From Chondrus crispus (lineage: Eukaryota; Rhodophyta; Florideophyceae; Gigartinales; Gigartinaceae): a stretch of DNA of 64,000 nt. A program made the translations under genes and the position numbers. Positions 52,874 through 63,242 of this stretch are shown here, in pieces. The notes below the pieces were generated by a model. The model had not been told where the DNA came from. It did not search any database and worked only from the letters and a program-made list of their open reading frames with translations. Each line of letters starts with the position of its first letter. Position 1 is the first letter of the stretch. The stretch lies in the NCBI RefSeq assembly GCF_000350225.1, contig NW_005179120.1, forward strand, positions 1 to 64,000, written 5' to 3'.

Positions 52874-54157
52874 AATGCTCGGAGTGAAATATCCAATATC
52901 GATATGCTTCCGAAGGCAGGACCAACTCACTGTGAAGCAGTTCCTTCTCCAATGACTTTGAACATATTGGTCGCCAACCCCTCTTTGGAGAGGCATAATA
53001 TTGCGCACAGTTCCAGAGGCCTGAGAACTGTGGTTTAGCCAGAGACTTTTGTTTGGCGAGTGTGTCTACACTTCTGGAACGGAGAGAGGCTTGAACGCTT
53101 AGTTGGAAGCGTCATGGAATCACCTCATCGAAAAGGAGAAGCGATCAAGAATGGTGCGCAAGACCCAGAGGCTCTCCGAAACAAGACTGAAAAAAAAAAA
53201 AAAAAAAAAGCAACGAAGATGTTGCAGTAAGTTCCAGAAGCTTCTTGACGGAAGCCTGAGATGCAACAACCACGATGAACGGAACCCCTGCTAAGCACAG
53301 AGCGATGATGAATCACTATCGCGCCGGCGCTGTATTGATTGGTGCACACTCAGAGATCCGGGTTTTCGAGGGCTTTTGTGAGATATTTATTCGGCTGTCT
53401 TGCAGGCGTTGACACGGCAACACGGCACCACGTCAACACGGAGAGAAGCTGACTGCTGATTGCAGCTGCGGCGTGTGGACGGAGGTTACCAATATCGACA
53501 TGTTCCCAAAGGCAGGACCAAGTGTCTGTGAAGCAGTTCCTTCTCTACCGACTTAATACAAATTGGTCGCAAACCCCTTATTTGTTTGACATGACACAAG
53601 TTAGTGGCACATTGGACGCAAAATACCAAAGAGCTCTCGCCATCGCTATCCTACTGTTCCACGTGTTGAGGAAGGAGTCTCCAAAACCGCGTCGAGCGTG
53701 GTCACGTGTATGATCTTAAAAGAGCGTTTGTGAGAAGGACTTACAGATGCTTCCCAGACGATTTGAGCCGCATGTTTTGCAACCGCTGCTCCAATCCCGT
53801 GTCGATATACAACGGCCTGCAGGTTCCTGCTCGGCAGGAGGACCAGGACCAGCAATCGTCCAGCCATGCACCATTTCCCCCTACGACGGAAAAACCCTGT
53901 ACCGGGACCATCTTAAGTTGCGACGATGGGTGGGCAACCCAGCATATCAGCAGGTGACATCATGTGCCCTTTAATAGTGACTATGTTTCCGTATCGCACT
54001 CTACGTCTCCGCAGTTTCCACAACTAATCACATCTTCTTCTCACCTTCCCAGATTGCGACATTTTCAGTCGCAGCCACAGCCACGCATTTGATCACCAGT
54101 CCATCAGAACTTTCTGCCCAATCCTAGTTCCCTGACTTTCTTTCACGGCTCCTCCAG
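52874..54157. other. End of copy B and spacer to next gene
   Basis: Holds the tail of the duplication, a 20-base A-run at 53190-53209 and about 450 bases of single-copy DNA before ATG 54158. Short frames here look like chance. Confidence 0.4.
53190..53209 (+). repeat. Poly(A) tract
   Basis: Twenty A residues, absent from the matching place in copy A. It could mark a retroposed insertion, but I find no element attached. Confidence 0.8.
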
Positions 54158-55783
54158 ATGGACGAGGACAATCCTGACGGTACGGCAAAGTCGTTAATTG
54201 CCCTGGCCTTTTTCATGTCCGCACTTCTCACGCTCATCAACGGTTTCAAAAGCTGGTTCAACAGGCATCTGTACCTTGAAGTCGGCATTCTTATCGTTTC
54301 CGGCACGGGCTGTGTGCTCGCCGGCTTCTTAGGTTTGGTCCTATTCCTCGCCAACAAGTTGTCATTGGATGCTTTTGGAGTCGTTCTCATCGGACTTATC
54401 CCAGGACTTGAAGCTATCAGCGGTCTTCGATTCGCTGTCCTTAAAGCATATGTCCGCATGCGCAGAAAACCGGCTCTCCACGATAAGCTTTCAAAATTTT
54501 GCTACTTGCGTCATGGGAGGCCCCTAAACGACACCCAGAAAGGAGAGATAATCAGCTACTTGCGCCATAGGAAGTCCCTAAACGAGACCCGGAAACGAGA
54601 GCTAAGCGTCGTTGAAGCCCGCGACACAAACACATATCTCAGATTTCCTGCTTCTTATTCAACGACAGAAACGACCGATGTGAAAATGTGGAACGGCATA
54701 GTAGTGAAGGTCGACGACAAGCTCATCGTCTTGAAGGATAATAATGACATCGGCGATCCCGTGATGTGGTGGAAAGCTGCCAATAGTGCGGTAGATGTGG
54801 TCAGCAATCCTTCAAATGCGCGGTTGAGTAAACCCGAGCAAGTTGTACGTGCACTTGAAGCAGTCGCTGAGATCTGCATGATCGGGGACTCCGTTTTTGA
54901 GTATCACGAAGAGTCCCTCAGGAAACATGCAGCGGAATCCGGGACGTTAAAGCAAGCAATGAATGCGACGCCGGCATCAGTATGTTCTTCGTTTCTGAGT
55001 GCTATTGGGTTGTTACGGGAATGGGGGCCAGTCGATGAATCCACGAAAGAACATTTCGCAGCGGACTTTCGAAATCTCAATCGAGCAAAGAAATATGGCA
55101 TGCTTTTCTTCATGCTTCTCGTCGAGTCAAGTCTGTTCGATGAAGTGGACGAAAACGAACCAGACGGGCGTCAGATTCGGAATGCGGACCGAGTTATTAA
55201 GGCTTTCGAAGAATCAAAAGAAGACGATGTGAGAAATTTCATCACGCAAAAATGGCTTGCCCGATACGGCCTGAATGCGAGGCGCCTTGCAAGGCACAAT
55301 AGTGGCTCTGCGGACAGCACTCGGGCAGCAACTCCACAAGTGAGCTATGCTTTGATACCGCTCCACGCCAATGCGGCCGTCGCACAGGGCACGCAAGAAA
55401 CCAGACTCGATATCAACCAAATCTGGTCTGCCGTGCAGACTGGTTCTAGCAACCCTTTGCCCATCGTGCCTTCGGTAAGCACGCCGCCTCAAGCCTCGAC
55501 CGGGCTCCCCCGCAACGTCCCCGCACATGTCCAACAGAGTTTGTCGAATGAGGTCCGAGTTGTTATGCCGATTACCATCGCCGATACCTCACAGCAGACT
55601 CCAGGTACGAGCGGGCAACAGGCTGCGTCTGCGCCCCATGATCCAGGCCAATGCAATGGGCCCGGTCCTGGCAGCACATCCGCCCCTCAACAAGCTACAA
55701 CACATACAACTCCTTCATCAGGGAGCGTTTCCAACCATGCCAGCAACAGCCATGGCGCGTCCTCTCTAACCCCAAAAGCGTAG
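54158..55783 (+). CDS. Unknown 541-residue membrane protein with Ser/Thr/Pro-rich tail
   Basis: ATG 54158 (CAGATGGACGAG) opens an intact frame. Three hydrophobic segments lie at about residues 12-30 (SLIALAFFMSALLTLINGF), 40-65 (EVGILIVSGTGCVLAGFLGL) and 72-92 (AFGVVLIGLIPGLEAISGL). A doubled 17-residue unit follows (YLRHGRPLNDTQKGEI and YLRHRKSLNETRKREL), then a helical soluble domain (residues 170-390) and a disordered Pro/Gln/Ser/Thr tail of 150 residues. The soluble part is probably cytosolic and the tail a flexible linker (inference). I recognise no family. Its position beside the tandem membrane-protein pair may be chance, since the sequences are unrelated. Confidence 0.65.
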   Translation: MDEDNPDGTAKSLIALAFFMSALLTLINGFKSWFNRHLYLEVGILIVSGTGCVLAGFLGLVLFLANKLSLDAFGVVLIGLIPGLEAISGLRFAVLKAYVRMRRKPALHDKLSKFCYLRHGRPLNDTQKGEIISYLRHRKSLNETRKRELSVVEARDTNTYLRFPASYSTTETTDVKMWNGIVVKVDDKLIVLKDNNDIGDPVMWWKAANSAVDVVSNPSNARLSKPEQVVRALEAVAEICMIGDSVFEYHEESLRKHAAESGTLKQAMNATPASVCSSFLSAIGLLREWGPVDESTKEHFAADFRNLNRAKKYGMLFFMLLVESSLFDEVDENEPDGRQIRNADRVIKAFEESKEDDVRNFITQKWLARYGLNARRLARHNSGSADSTRAATPQVSYALIPLHANAAVAQGTQETRLDINQIWSAVQTGSSNPLPIVPSVSTPPQASTGLPRNVPAHVQQSLSNEVRVVMPITIADTSQQTPGTSGQQAASAPHDPGQCNGPGPGSTSAPQQATTHTTPSSGSVSNHASNSHGASSLTPKA

Positions 55784-57985
55784 TAGTCCATCAACCTGGG
55801 CGATAAACAACTGCAGCAAGTGTCGGCATCCGCGGAGGCTGAAGTAGCGCAGCGAGATGAGCACGGCGGTGCAATTAAACCATGATCCTGTGCCTCTCCA
55901 GGCCACGGGTGCGGGTTACACAAAGGGACAGCGCAATGATGGAATGGCACAGACGTGATGCCGCAGGCTCAGGGCGAGCAGAGTGGGACGCCGATGGGAA
56001 AGTCGATTTTGGCTGTGGCGTCGGTCCCATGCACACAGAGGGAGACGTTAGGTTTTAAATTGCAGCATTTTTGAATGGCCGTTCTTCAGGCAAGCTCTGC
56101 AGCAAAGGGGATTTTTTCCAGCTCAGCCGATGTTTCGTTCGGTTGAACGTGGACAGTTGTATAAATGCAAACAAGAAAAACTGTCGAACAGAACAGATGC
56201 GGAGAGGCTGGGTGCGATCCGATAGTCACCGCCCCTCGCTTCGGGATGACCGGGATGACAACTCCGATACGGTGTTCCCTTGTCCTCGTGTATATGGCAA
56301 GCCAGTCACACGCGGGCGCGAACGAGTAGGGCGTCGGTGCCGAAGCAGCGAGACGACGACGTGCCTTCGACCTCATGGCTGTTGTCATGAGCCCTGTTTC
56401 CAGTGCGACGTGCATGTGACGTGCGGCATGATGAGGGCAGAAAAGAAATGAGGTGGGTGATCATCTCGGGGCGCCAAAGGGCGGGGCGGGGACTGCGAGA
56501 GGGGTGCACTGCGGGGCGCCGTAACCTCTCGGCGGAAAGGTACAAACAAGCCCGTTTGATATGCAACGGGGTGGACGTTGGGGGGACAGTTAGAATTAGA
56601 GTTCAGTTGCATCTGGGGCCCATCCTGTCTGGCTTTGTCCAATTATGTTGCAGGAAACGGGGAATGAACAAATCAGGTTGACGCTGCCAGAAACCGGCGT
56701 TTGAACGGGACGCTATTGGACGACCGCTGGTATTACACTTGAAATGTGGAAATAAACACTCTGTGTGGCACTTTCGGCAGGCCTACTAATGGCGACAAGT
56801 GTTTCGTGAGAGACTTAATTTCTAGGCTTTTTTTTAAAAAAAGCCTAGAAATTAAGTTTAAAAACTTGATCGGATTTCATGCGCGCATAACTTTACTGCG
56901 ATCGCAGTCGAGAGAACGAGTCGAGCACGAGTCGAAAAAGAGTCGAGAAAGAGTCGGAATAATCGAGGCCGTCGCTGGCAAAACAAGTGAGCGTATTTCG
57001 AAATATTTATCTTTTTCATAAACGACTGCAATGCAGAGTCGTGAAAAGTAATGATTATGCGCTCAAAAGTAATTGAAATTGTACTTCCACGCGGATAACA
57101 GCGGCGAATATATCGTTTCGGGCGATTTGCTCGCTCGGCTAAAAGTTAACAGTAAGCGCCTCTGGGCTTAGAATCATTACAGTAGGTGAAAAATGCCTCG
57201 TTTCTTTCAACACTATTCATGCTGAGATGCCCTCCATTGCCTCGGCAATGGCCTACTCTCTTTACTTCACCCTGAGCTCACCTCATCAGCAACATTGCTC
57301 ACACTCCAAACGAAGCAACCCGGTCCACCTGTACATCCGTCTTCAACCGCGGCCACGCCTGTCGCCTACCCGCCCGTCGCTGTCAAACCCGCCGTCGTTC
57401 ACGCCCTCCGCGCAGGCGCCCATCCTACCTGCGCGCGAGGCAACCAATACTCTTGCGATCGCAAAGTCCCTCCGTGCTCCGCGCGATTATGCCTGTGACA
57501 TCCGTGAACGAGGACGTCGCCGTTTGGGAGGCCGCGAGCACAAAAGCGAACCTGAGAGACGCACATGTCCTTTCAATTCTCAGCTAATCCACCCCGAATC
57601 CGTGCGCACCGCGCGTGCACACCTCGGTCAATGCATCACAATACCTTCAGAGTGCTGCCGGCCTACGGCGTGGCACCTCTGTCGCTTCTGTCCGAACGCT
57701 TGGCGCCGCTGTAAACGTTTCTTAGTCCTCTGCGTGGAGGGCAAGCCTTCGTCATGGAACACTTATTACACGTCAGGTCTGCTCGCATCCCTAGACTTGT
57801 TCACTGAGTGATGAAGGGAAGCACGTCGGTAATTCATACATACACATCCATGCACTGCAACGTCCGTCAACCAAGCTTCTCACGCATTCACTCACAATAA
57901 CCCAAAAAACTCCCCACTACCACCGCGCACAGTTGCAACGCAGCACTAAAGTCTTGGGCGCCAAGCGTCTGTCCCTTTCCGCAAT
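55784..57985. other. Long spacer before the receptor gene
   Basis: Contains a palindrome at 56813-56857 and a GAGTCGA-type short repeat at 56908-56960. A 194-codon frame at 57227-57811 has no domain and low-complexity composition; I do not call it a gene. The last 160 bases are the trailer of the minus-strand receptor gene. Confidence 0.45.
56813..56857. other. Perfect 22-base inverted repeat with one-base centre
   Basis: ACTTAATTTCTAGGCTTTTTTT (56813-56834) is followed after one T by its exact reverse complement (56836-56857). It is the third such fold-back in this window. Confidence 0.85.
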
Positions 57986-60900
57986 TTACACCATTACTTT
58001 CATGATAGCAACCAGATGGCCTACCCCTGCAACTACGACCCCGCGATCGTGATCTATCTGCAAGTCTCTTGGATTGTCCAACTCGGCCAAGACAGCCTCA
58101 GACCCATCCTCTCGCCTGTGCACAATTCTTCCCTTCCTTGCAAACATTTGTGATGTTCGTCCTGCGCGAGAAGCAGTACCCACGTCTGCTGTCCTTAGGA
58201 ACCGACTCGTGGTTTCTTGCCAACCCTCTACCCTCCCGACATGAAGTGTGCTCCTTCTCTCCACATCCCACACCCGCACGCTCTTGTCCCACGATCCAGA
58301 TACCACACGTCTTCCGTCCTCACTAATCGCAACGCTATCCACCGGACCCGTGTGTCCAACTAACGCCTCCCCGACTTGTTCTCCCGTCTCTACGTCCCAC
58401 ACCCGCACGCTGTTGTCCCATGATCCAGATACTACACGTCTTCCGTCCCCACTCATCGCAACGCTAAGCACGTAACCCGTGTGTCCAACTAACGCCTCCC
58501 CGACTTGTTCTCCCGTCTCCACGTCCCACACCCGCACGCTCTTGTCATACGATCCAGATACCACACGTCTTCCGTCCCCACTCATCGCAACGCTATTCAC
58601 AGAACTCGTGTGTCCAACTAACGCGTCCCCGACTTGTGCTCCCGTCTCTACGTCCCACACCCGCACGCTCTTGTCCCCCGATTCAGATACCACACGTTTT
58701 CCGTCCCCACTCATCGCAACGCTAACCACTCCATCCGTGTGTCCAACTAACGCGTCCCCGACTTGTGCTCCCGTCTCCACGTCCCACACCCGCACGCTCT
58801 TGTCATACGATCCAGATACCACACGTCTTCTGTCCCCACTCATCGCAACGCTCCGAACATATCCCGTGTGTCCAACTAACGCATCCTCGACTTGTTCTCC
58901 CGTCTCCACGTCCCACACCCGCACGGTGTCGTCCTCCGATCCAGATACCACACGTTTTCCGTCCCCACTCATCGCAACGCTGTCCACCCGATCCGTGTGT
59001 CCAACTAACGCCTCCCCGACTTGTTCTCCCGTCTCCACGTCCCACACCCGCACGCTCCCGTCAAACGATCCAGATACCACACGTCTTCCGTCCCCGCTCA
59101 TTGCAACGCTCTCCACCGAATCCGTGTGTCCAATTAACGCGTCCCCGACTCGTTCTCCCGTCTCCACGTCCCAAACCCGCACGCTCGTGTCCCACGATCC
59201 AGATACCACACGTCTTCCGTCCCCACTAATCGTAACGCTATTCACCATACCCGTATGTCCAACCAACGCGTCCCCGACTTGTGCTCCCGTCTCTACGTCC
59301 CACACCCGCACGCTCTTGTCCTCCGATCCAGATACCACACGTTTTCCGTCCCCACTCATCGCAACGCTACGCACTACATCCGTGTGTCCGACTAACGCCT
59401 CCCCGACTTGTGCTCCTGTCTCCACGTCCCACACCCGCACGCTAGCGTCCTCAGATCCAGATACAACACGTCTTCCGTCCCCACTCATTGCAACGCAACG
59501 CACTTCCGACCTGTGACCGCGGAAACTTCTCAATACTTTCGTCTCCGACGTACTCCACAGCCTTAACGTCCCGTCGTCATATCCCACAACAACATACCCC
59601 TTCCTCTCACAGAAAGTGGCGCAGGTAGCACTCGTCACGCTCCGTCTTTTTCCAGTCACTTCGGAGGTTACACTTCTTGCTTCAAGGTCCCCTGGGCTCT
59701 GGCTCGCCGTTTCGAACTCGCCTTCTAATCGAACCATCTTCGTCTCCTTCTCAGCAGATTGCGTGAAAACTGTTACGGCCCCCTCGTGCCACTCCACCCA
59801 ACATCCATTCACTTCACCCCTGGAATCCATCCCGACTTGAACGGCTCTGGAACTGACAGACGGGAAAACAATCTGCTCTACCAACCTTCCATCGGCTCGC
59901 GCTACACACTCACTCACAGGCTGCACCCACGGCCGTGGTGCGTATGTCTCGATTTCCTCCAGGATCTTTCGCACACAACTTGAATCCCGTGCCTTGTGCT
60001 TCACTCGCCCATATAGTTGAAAGTAAATCCCGGCACTGTTTTCACCACAAAATGGTACACTCAGTCGTGCAGCTCTCATCATCAATTCCATCGCATACAA
60101 CGAATCTTCTTCTCCCGTATCCCTTAAAAGGCTCTCGCTTCCTCCCTTGTTGCTCAAAAAGCTACTTCGATCCTTTACAGCTTCCCCATATTGCCAAACC
60201 CCGCCTCTCTGTATCACTGCCTTCACCCATTGCGCTTTCAAAAATAGATTCTTCAGCTCCTCCACACACCCGCCCTGTTTCAGAACGCGATATGTGTTCT
60301 CGAAAACATACTTCTCTCTTGCATCCTTGCTCTCTCTGCCCTCGCTCTCAGTTATAGCAAGCAGTCCTCCTCCCTGCTTGCATACATCTGCCAACTTCTT
60401 ATACCAGACCGTTGCACTTTCTTCCTTCTGCGCCTCCTGCACCGCAAAATCGTGCGTCAGATCATGCATCCGTACCCACCCACCATCATTGTCGTAATGA
60501 AGGTCTACTAATCCAACCCTATCCATCTGCTTCGCACATTTGTCCGCCAATTTGTAGTCCATCTCCCACAACTCTCTTACCAACGACAAAGGCATCCGGT
60601 CTTGTTTCTTCATAATACACAAACTCCGATGTATCTTTCGAAACGAAAACTGACGTAACCTCTCCGCATCGCTCCCCATGCCGGACTCCAAAATATCTAG
60701 TGCCGCATGTAATGTCGCGTCTAACGACGAATACCCATCCTCTGGACTCTCACTACGAAGCGTGTTGCGGCTCTTCATCTTCAGGTATGCCTCCCACGCT
60801 TGTGACTTTTCTCCCTCCCATCTATCTCTCATGCACCTGACACCCGTCCAGGCTACGTTCAGAGCAAGCGGCAAACCAGCACACGATTTCAATATTTCGC

Positions 60901-62305
60901 TCACGGCCTCTTTGCATCTCGGATCATTCGCTTCCTCCGGGTTCGCCCCGCTCGCAAGCATGACCATGTGAACTGAATCGCTCCCTTCCTTTTCCCTCGG
61001 CTCGAAAGTCACTCGCTTACCGACCTGTTTCAGCTCGGAGTCCCTCGTGGAATACAGAAGTCTGCTCCTCTCTCGGATGTCTCCTGCTGTATCAGCGAGA
61101 ATGGACAACTTCTGAAGAATACACGCATCTATACCATTCACGGCCCACACATCATCAATAATGAACAGGCATACACGTGTGTTGAACCATGCTCGCATCT
61201 CGGTCAGTACCCTGCTCAACTCGCTTTGCTCTCGCATTTTTGCAGCCGCCTGGTTGCCACCAGACGCCTTTACGGCCATACACAGTTGCTCAATCAGCCG
61301 CCCTACGTTGGCGTCTTTCCCCAAAGACATCAAGTACACTCCGCCTGAAAACTGAGCATTGATGTCATCGTCGTGCGCAATCGCTCGAAGAGCGCAGGTC
61401 TTCCCGACTCCGCCCTTCCCCGTTGCCGTCGCTCCTATAGTTTTCCTATCGGTACTTAGCACGGCCTCCTTTAGCCGCGCCTCACACGTATTCGGTGATC
61501 CATCGATCCCCCGAGAATTCAGTTGCAAATATATTTCTTCAGGATTGTGCTCTGCGAGTATACAGCGCCTGAACTCATCAAGCGTACATCGTGCGGTGGA
61601 CGTGATAGAAGCGTGGGTTTCAACTTGCCCACTTGCATTCACAGCTTCTCTCACATCATCACTTGAGGCCTCCTCACTTTTCATTTTCACCCACCGAGAT
61701 ACTCGTTTCACAAGATGTTCCCTTGCAAGATGGCTGAATTCATCTTCCAGCAGGTTCGTTGCCCTTTCGTCATTTTCAATCCCAGTGATATCCGTCAGCG
61801 CTTGTAGCTCCCCCATCACCGTATCCGTGCTCGCTTCGCGCTGTCGTTCCTCGCTAAAAAACTCCTCAACTTGAAAAATATTCTTTCCTTCATCATCCGA
61901 GTACCGATTGGGATCCAACTCTCTGCATTCACGAATACTTAGTCTGTAAAACACCGGAATAAATGTCGGTGGTCGCATCCCACTCCCTCGCGCCTCTCTC
62001 AATCGGCGTAGGAAGCAACGCAGTTCCCTCATCGTCCACTTTCGAGCCGCAAACTCGGGAGAAAGTATGAAAACACCGACCTTCGCAGACTCCATAGCCT
62101 TCGTCAGTTCATCCCGTCCGCAGTCCCCGGGCTCCATCGAGGTTTTGTCGAGGAAGCAATTTAAACCATGAGCTTGCAATTTCTCGGAAAGGGGACGTGC
62201 GATGAGTAGCTTGTCCGGACCAGCATGGCTTATGAACACATCGGGAGACTGTATCTTTCGCCGTTTTCTACTTGGTCCCGTCTCTTGCCGGATGCTTTCC
62301 TGCAT
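57986..62305 (-). CDS. TIR-NB-ARC-WD40 STAND receptor (NLR-like)
   Basis: I use ATG 62305; an open TTG start would add 8 residues. The 1,439-residue protein has a TIR domain (residues about 20-165: SPDVFISHAGPDK, KVGVFILSPEF, RKWTMRELRCF with the Glu that is catalytic in NAD-cleaving TIRs). It then has an NB-ARC switch: P-loop ATGKGGVGKTCAL (about 294-305), Walker B CLFIIDDVW (380-388), SRLLYSTRD and CAGLPLAL. A helical region (MHDLTHDFAV) leads to a WD40 array with one divergent blade, ten near-identical 43-residue repeats (58259-59530) and a 90-residue tail. STAND proteins of this build are sensors: the repeats bind a ligand, the NB-ARC oligomerises and the TIR signals. It is probably a cytosolic immune receptor. 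The frame is intact, which shows selection or recent origin. Confidence 0.92.
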   Translation of the reverse strand: MQESIRQETGPSRKRRKIQSPDVFISHAGPDKLLIARPLSEKLQAHGLNCFLDKTSMEPGDCGRDELTKAMESAKVGVFILSPEFAARKWTMRELRCFLRRLREARGSGMRPPTFIPVFYRLSIRECRELDPNRYSDDEGKNIFQVEEFFSEERQREASTDTVMGELQALTDITGIENDERATNLLEDEFSHLAREHLVKRVSRWVKMKSEEASSDDVREAVNASGQVETHASITSTARCTLDEFRRCILAEHNPEEIYLQLNSRGIDGSPNTCEARLKEAVLSTDRKTIGATATGKGGVGKTCALRAIAHDDDINAQFSGGVYLMSLGKDANVGRLIEQLCMAVKASGGNQAAAKMREQSELSRVLTEMRAWFNTRVCLFIIDDVWAVNGIDACILQKLSILADTAGDIRERSRLLYSTRDSELKQVGKRVTFEPREKEGSDSVHMVMLASGANPEEANDPRCKEAVSEILKSCAGLPLALNVAWTGVRCMRDRWEGEKSQAWEAYLKMKSRNTLRSESPEDGYSSLDATLHAALDILESGMGSDAERLRQFSFRKIHRSLCIMKKQDRMPLSLVRELWEMDYKLADKCAKQMDRVGLVDLHYDNDGGWVRMHDLTHDFAVQEAQKEESATVWYKKLADVCKQGGGLLAITESEGRESKDAREKYVFENTYRVLKQGGCVEELKNLFLKAQWVKAVIQRGGVWQYGEAVKDRSSFLSNKGGSESLLRDTGEEDSLYAMELMMRAARLSVPFCGENSAGIYFQLYGRVKHKARDSSCVRKILEEIETYAPRPWVQPVSECVARADGRLVEQIVFPSVSSRAVQVGMDSRGEVNGCWVEWHEGAVTVFTQSAEKETKMVRLEGEFETASQSPGDLEARSVTSEVTGKRRSVTSATCATFCERKGYVVVGYDDGTLRLWSTSETKVLRSFRGHRSEVRCVAMSGDGRRVVSGSEDASVRVWDVETGAQVGEALVGHTDVVRSVAMSGDGKRVVSGSEDKSVRVWDVETGAQVGDALVGHTGMVNSVTISGDGRRVVSGSWDTSVRVWDVETGERVGDALIGHTDSVESVAMSGDGRRVVSGSFDGSVRVWDVETGEQVGEALVGHTDRVDSVAMSGDGKRVVSGSEDDTVRVWDVETGEQVEDALVGHTGYVRSVAMSGDRRRVVSGSYDKSVRVWDVETGAQVGDALVGHTDGVVSVAMSGDGKRVVSESGDKSVRVWDVETGAQVGDALVGHTSSVNSVAMSGDGRRVVSGSYDKSVRVWDVETGEQVGEALVGHTGYVLSVAMSGDGRRVVSGSWDNSVRVWDVETGEQVGEALVGHTGPVDSVAISEDGRRVVSGSWDKSVRVWDVERRSTLHVGRVEGWQETTSRFLRTADVGTASRAGRTSQMFARKGRIVHRREDGSEAVLAELDNPRDLQIDHDRGVVVAGVGHLVAIMKVMV
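58259..59530 (-). repeat. Ten near-identical 129-base WD40 repeats
   Basis: Each repeat reads GHTxxVxSVAMSGDGxRVVSG, then SxDxSVRVWDVETGxQVGxALV. The fixed part hardly varies. Changes gather at the positions after GHT (DVVR, GMVN, DSVE, DRVD, GYVR, DGVV, SSVN, GYVL, GPVD) and at the pair before D in GSxD (E, W, F, Y). Near-identity at DNA level implies recent unequal exchange or conversion. Confidence 0.9.
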
Positions 62306-63242
62306 TTTTTTGTGAATAGCTAAAGACAAGTCGGTGAGGTGCGGAGTGTGTTAGGAGTGTGTTAGGAGTGTGTTATGCGTGAGAACGGCACCGGCTGTTA
62401 GAAAAGCAGGGACGCGAAGGTTGAAGGCCGCGTTCGGCGCGCGGCTCTCTTGTCGTTGTCGACGAAAGCGGAAACAGTGGCGACGGTCGTGTGGGTCAGT
62501 AGGGTGAGTTGATGTGCTTTCGCTTGTTCTTTCGTGAATGAATGTTTGTGTGATTCCAGCGAGGGAAGAAGCACTCGTCCTAAAACATTGAAAGAATCAT
62601 GAAACGTGGATTTATGTACTGTGTTGGCGTCACACCAAACCAACTTGGAGGAAAGCATAACCTAGTCGCGTAGAGAGGTCTCCAACAAGGTGTCGATCGT
62701 TCCACGTGGTTATGAGGAAAGGCCATAAAGCGATTTTAGGGTAAGTGCCCGCTTGACAGTGATTTTTGGAGTGCTTTCCTCCATTCTTCAAAGGAGAGGG
62801 CGGCTGTTGTGCGGATTGTTGCTGCAATATTTGGCACATCGTGAGTTTAGTGGGGCTGCTCTCGCTGTGCGGCACATTTTAGTTATAATTTCAAGGGTTT
62901 CCACAGCATACGGTATTGTTCCGCGCAAGCTCTAAAGTGGAAGCTTTGCGGCTATCAAAACGGGAAGGAAGGGTGGAGGCACTGCGAGAGGAAGACACGC
63001 ACAGCTCGTCTCCCGGGTGCGTTTGACATTCGTGGAGGACATAGATGTATGTCAGAAAACGTTCTGGGCACACTAAAAGCAGATACAATTGGACAACACG
63101 GTCGTATCTGACATGGGACGATGTCTGCACGAGCGTGCAGACACACGGCTCTGTCTGCACTACCGTGCAAAACCATGATGTTGATATCAAAGCTGGCTAG
63201 TTCATGGCCACAGACACGCACTTTTAACCCTTATGACAGCAC
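62306..63242. other. Upstream region of the receptor gene
   Basis: Three 11-base direct repeats (GAGTGTGTTAG) lie at 62344-62376, just ahead of the receptor ATG. Two weak minus-strand frames (62398-62658 and 62630-62875) overlap slightly and may be remnants of a lost gene; no family is seen. The rest is featureless. Confidence 0.4.

Larger units (their letters stand above)
49199..53685. repeat. Tandem segmental duplication, copy B
   Basis: A direct copy of 44501-49198. The boundary phrase GTTGAGGAAxGAGTCTC ends both units (49196 and 53683). It is somewhat shorter because it lacks the TIR element and some spacer, but it carries a poly(A) insertion near its end. Confidence 0.9.

Noticed and set aside
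57227-57811. 194-codon plus-strand frame
   Set aside because: Low-complexity composition, no domain and no sequence support for coding.
58248-59516. Plus-strand ORF made of repeated Thr/Ser/Pro units opposite the WD40 array
   Set aside because: It is the exact complement of the WD repeats. Its repetitiveness and openness follow from the real minus-strand gene.
58259-59530. Regularly spaced repeats resembling a CRISPR array
   Set aside because: The 129-base period is a multiple of three, lies inside an intact ORF and encodes WD40 blades. The spacer-like parts vary only at a few codons.
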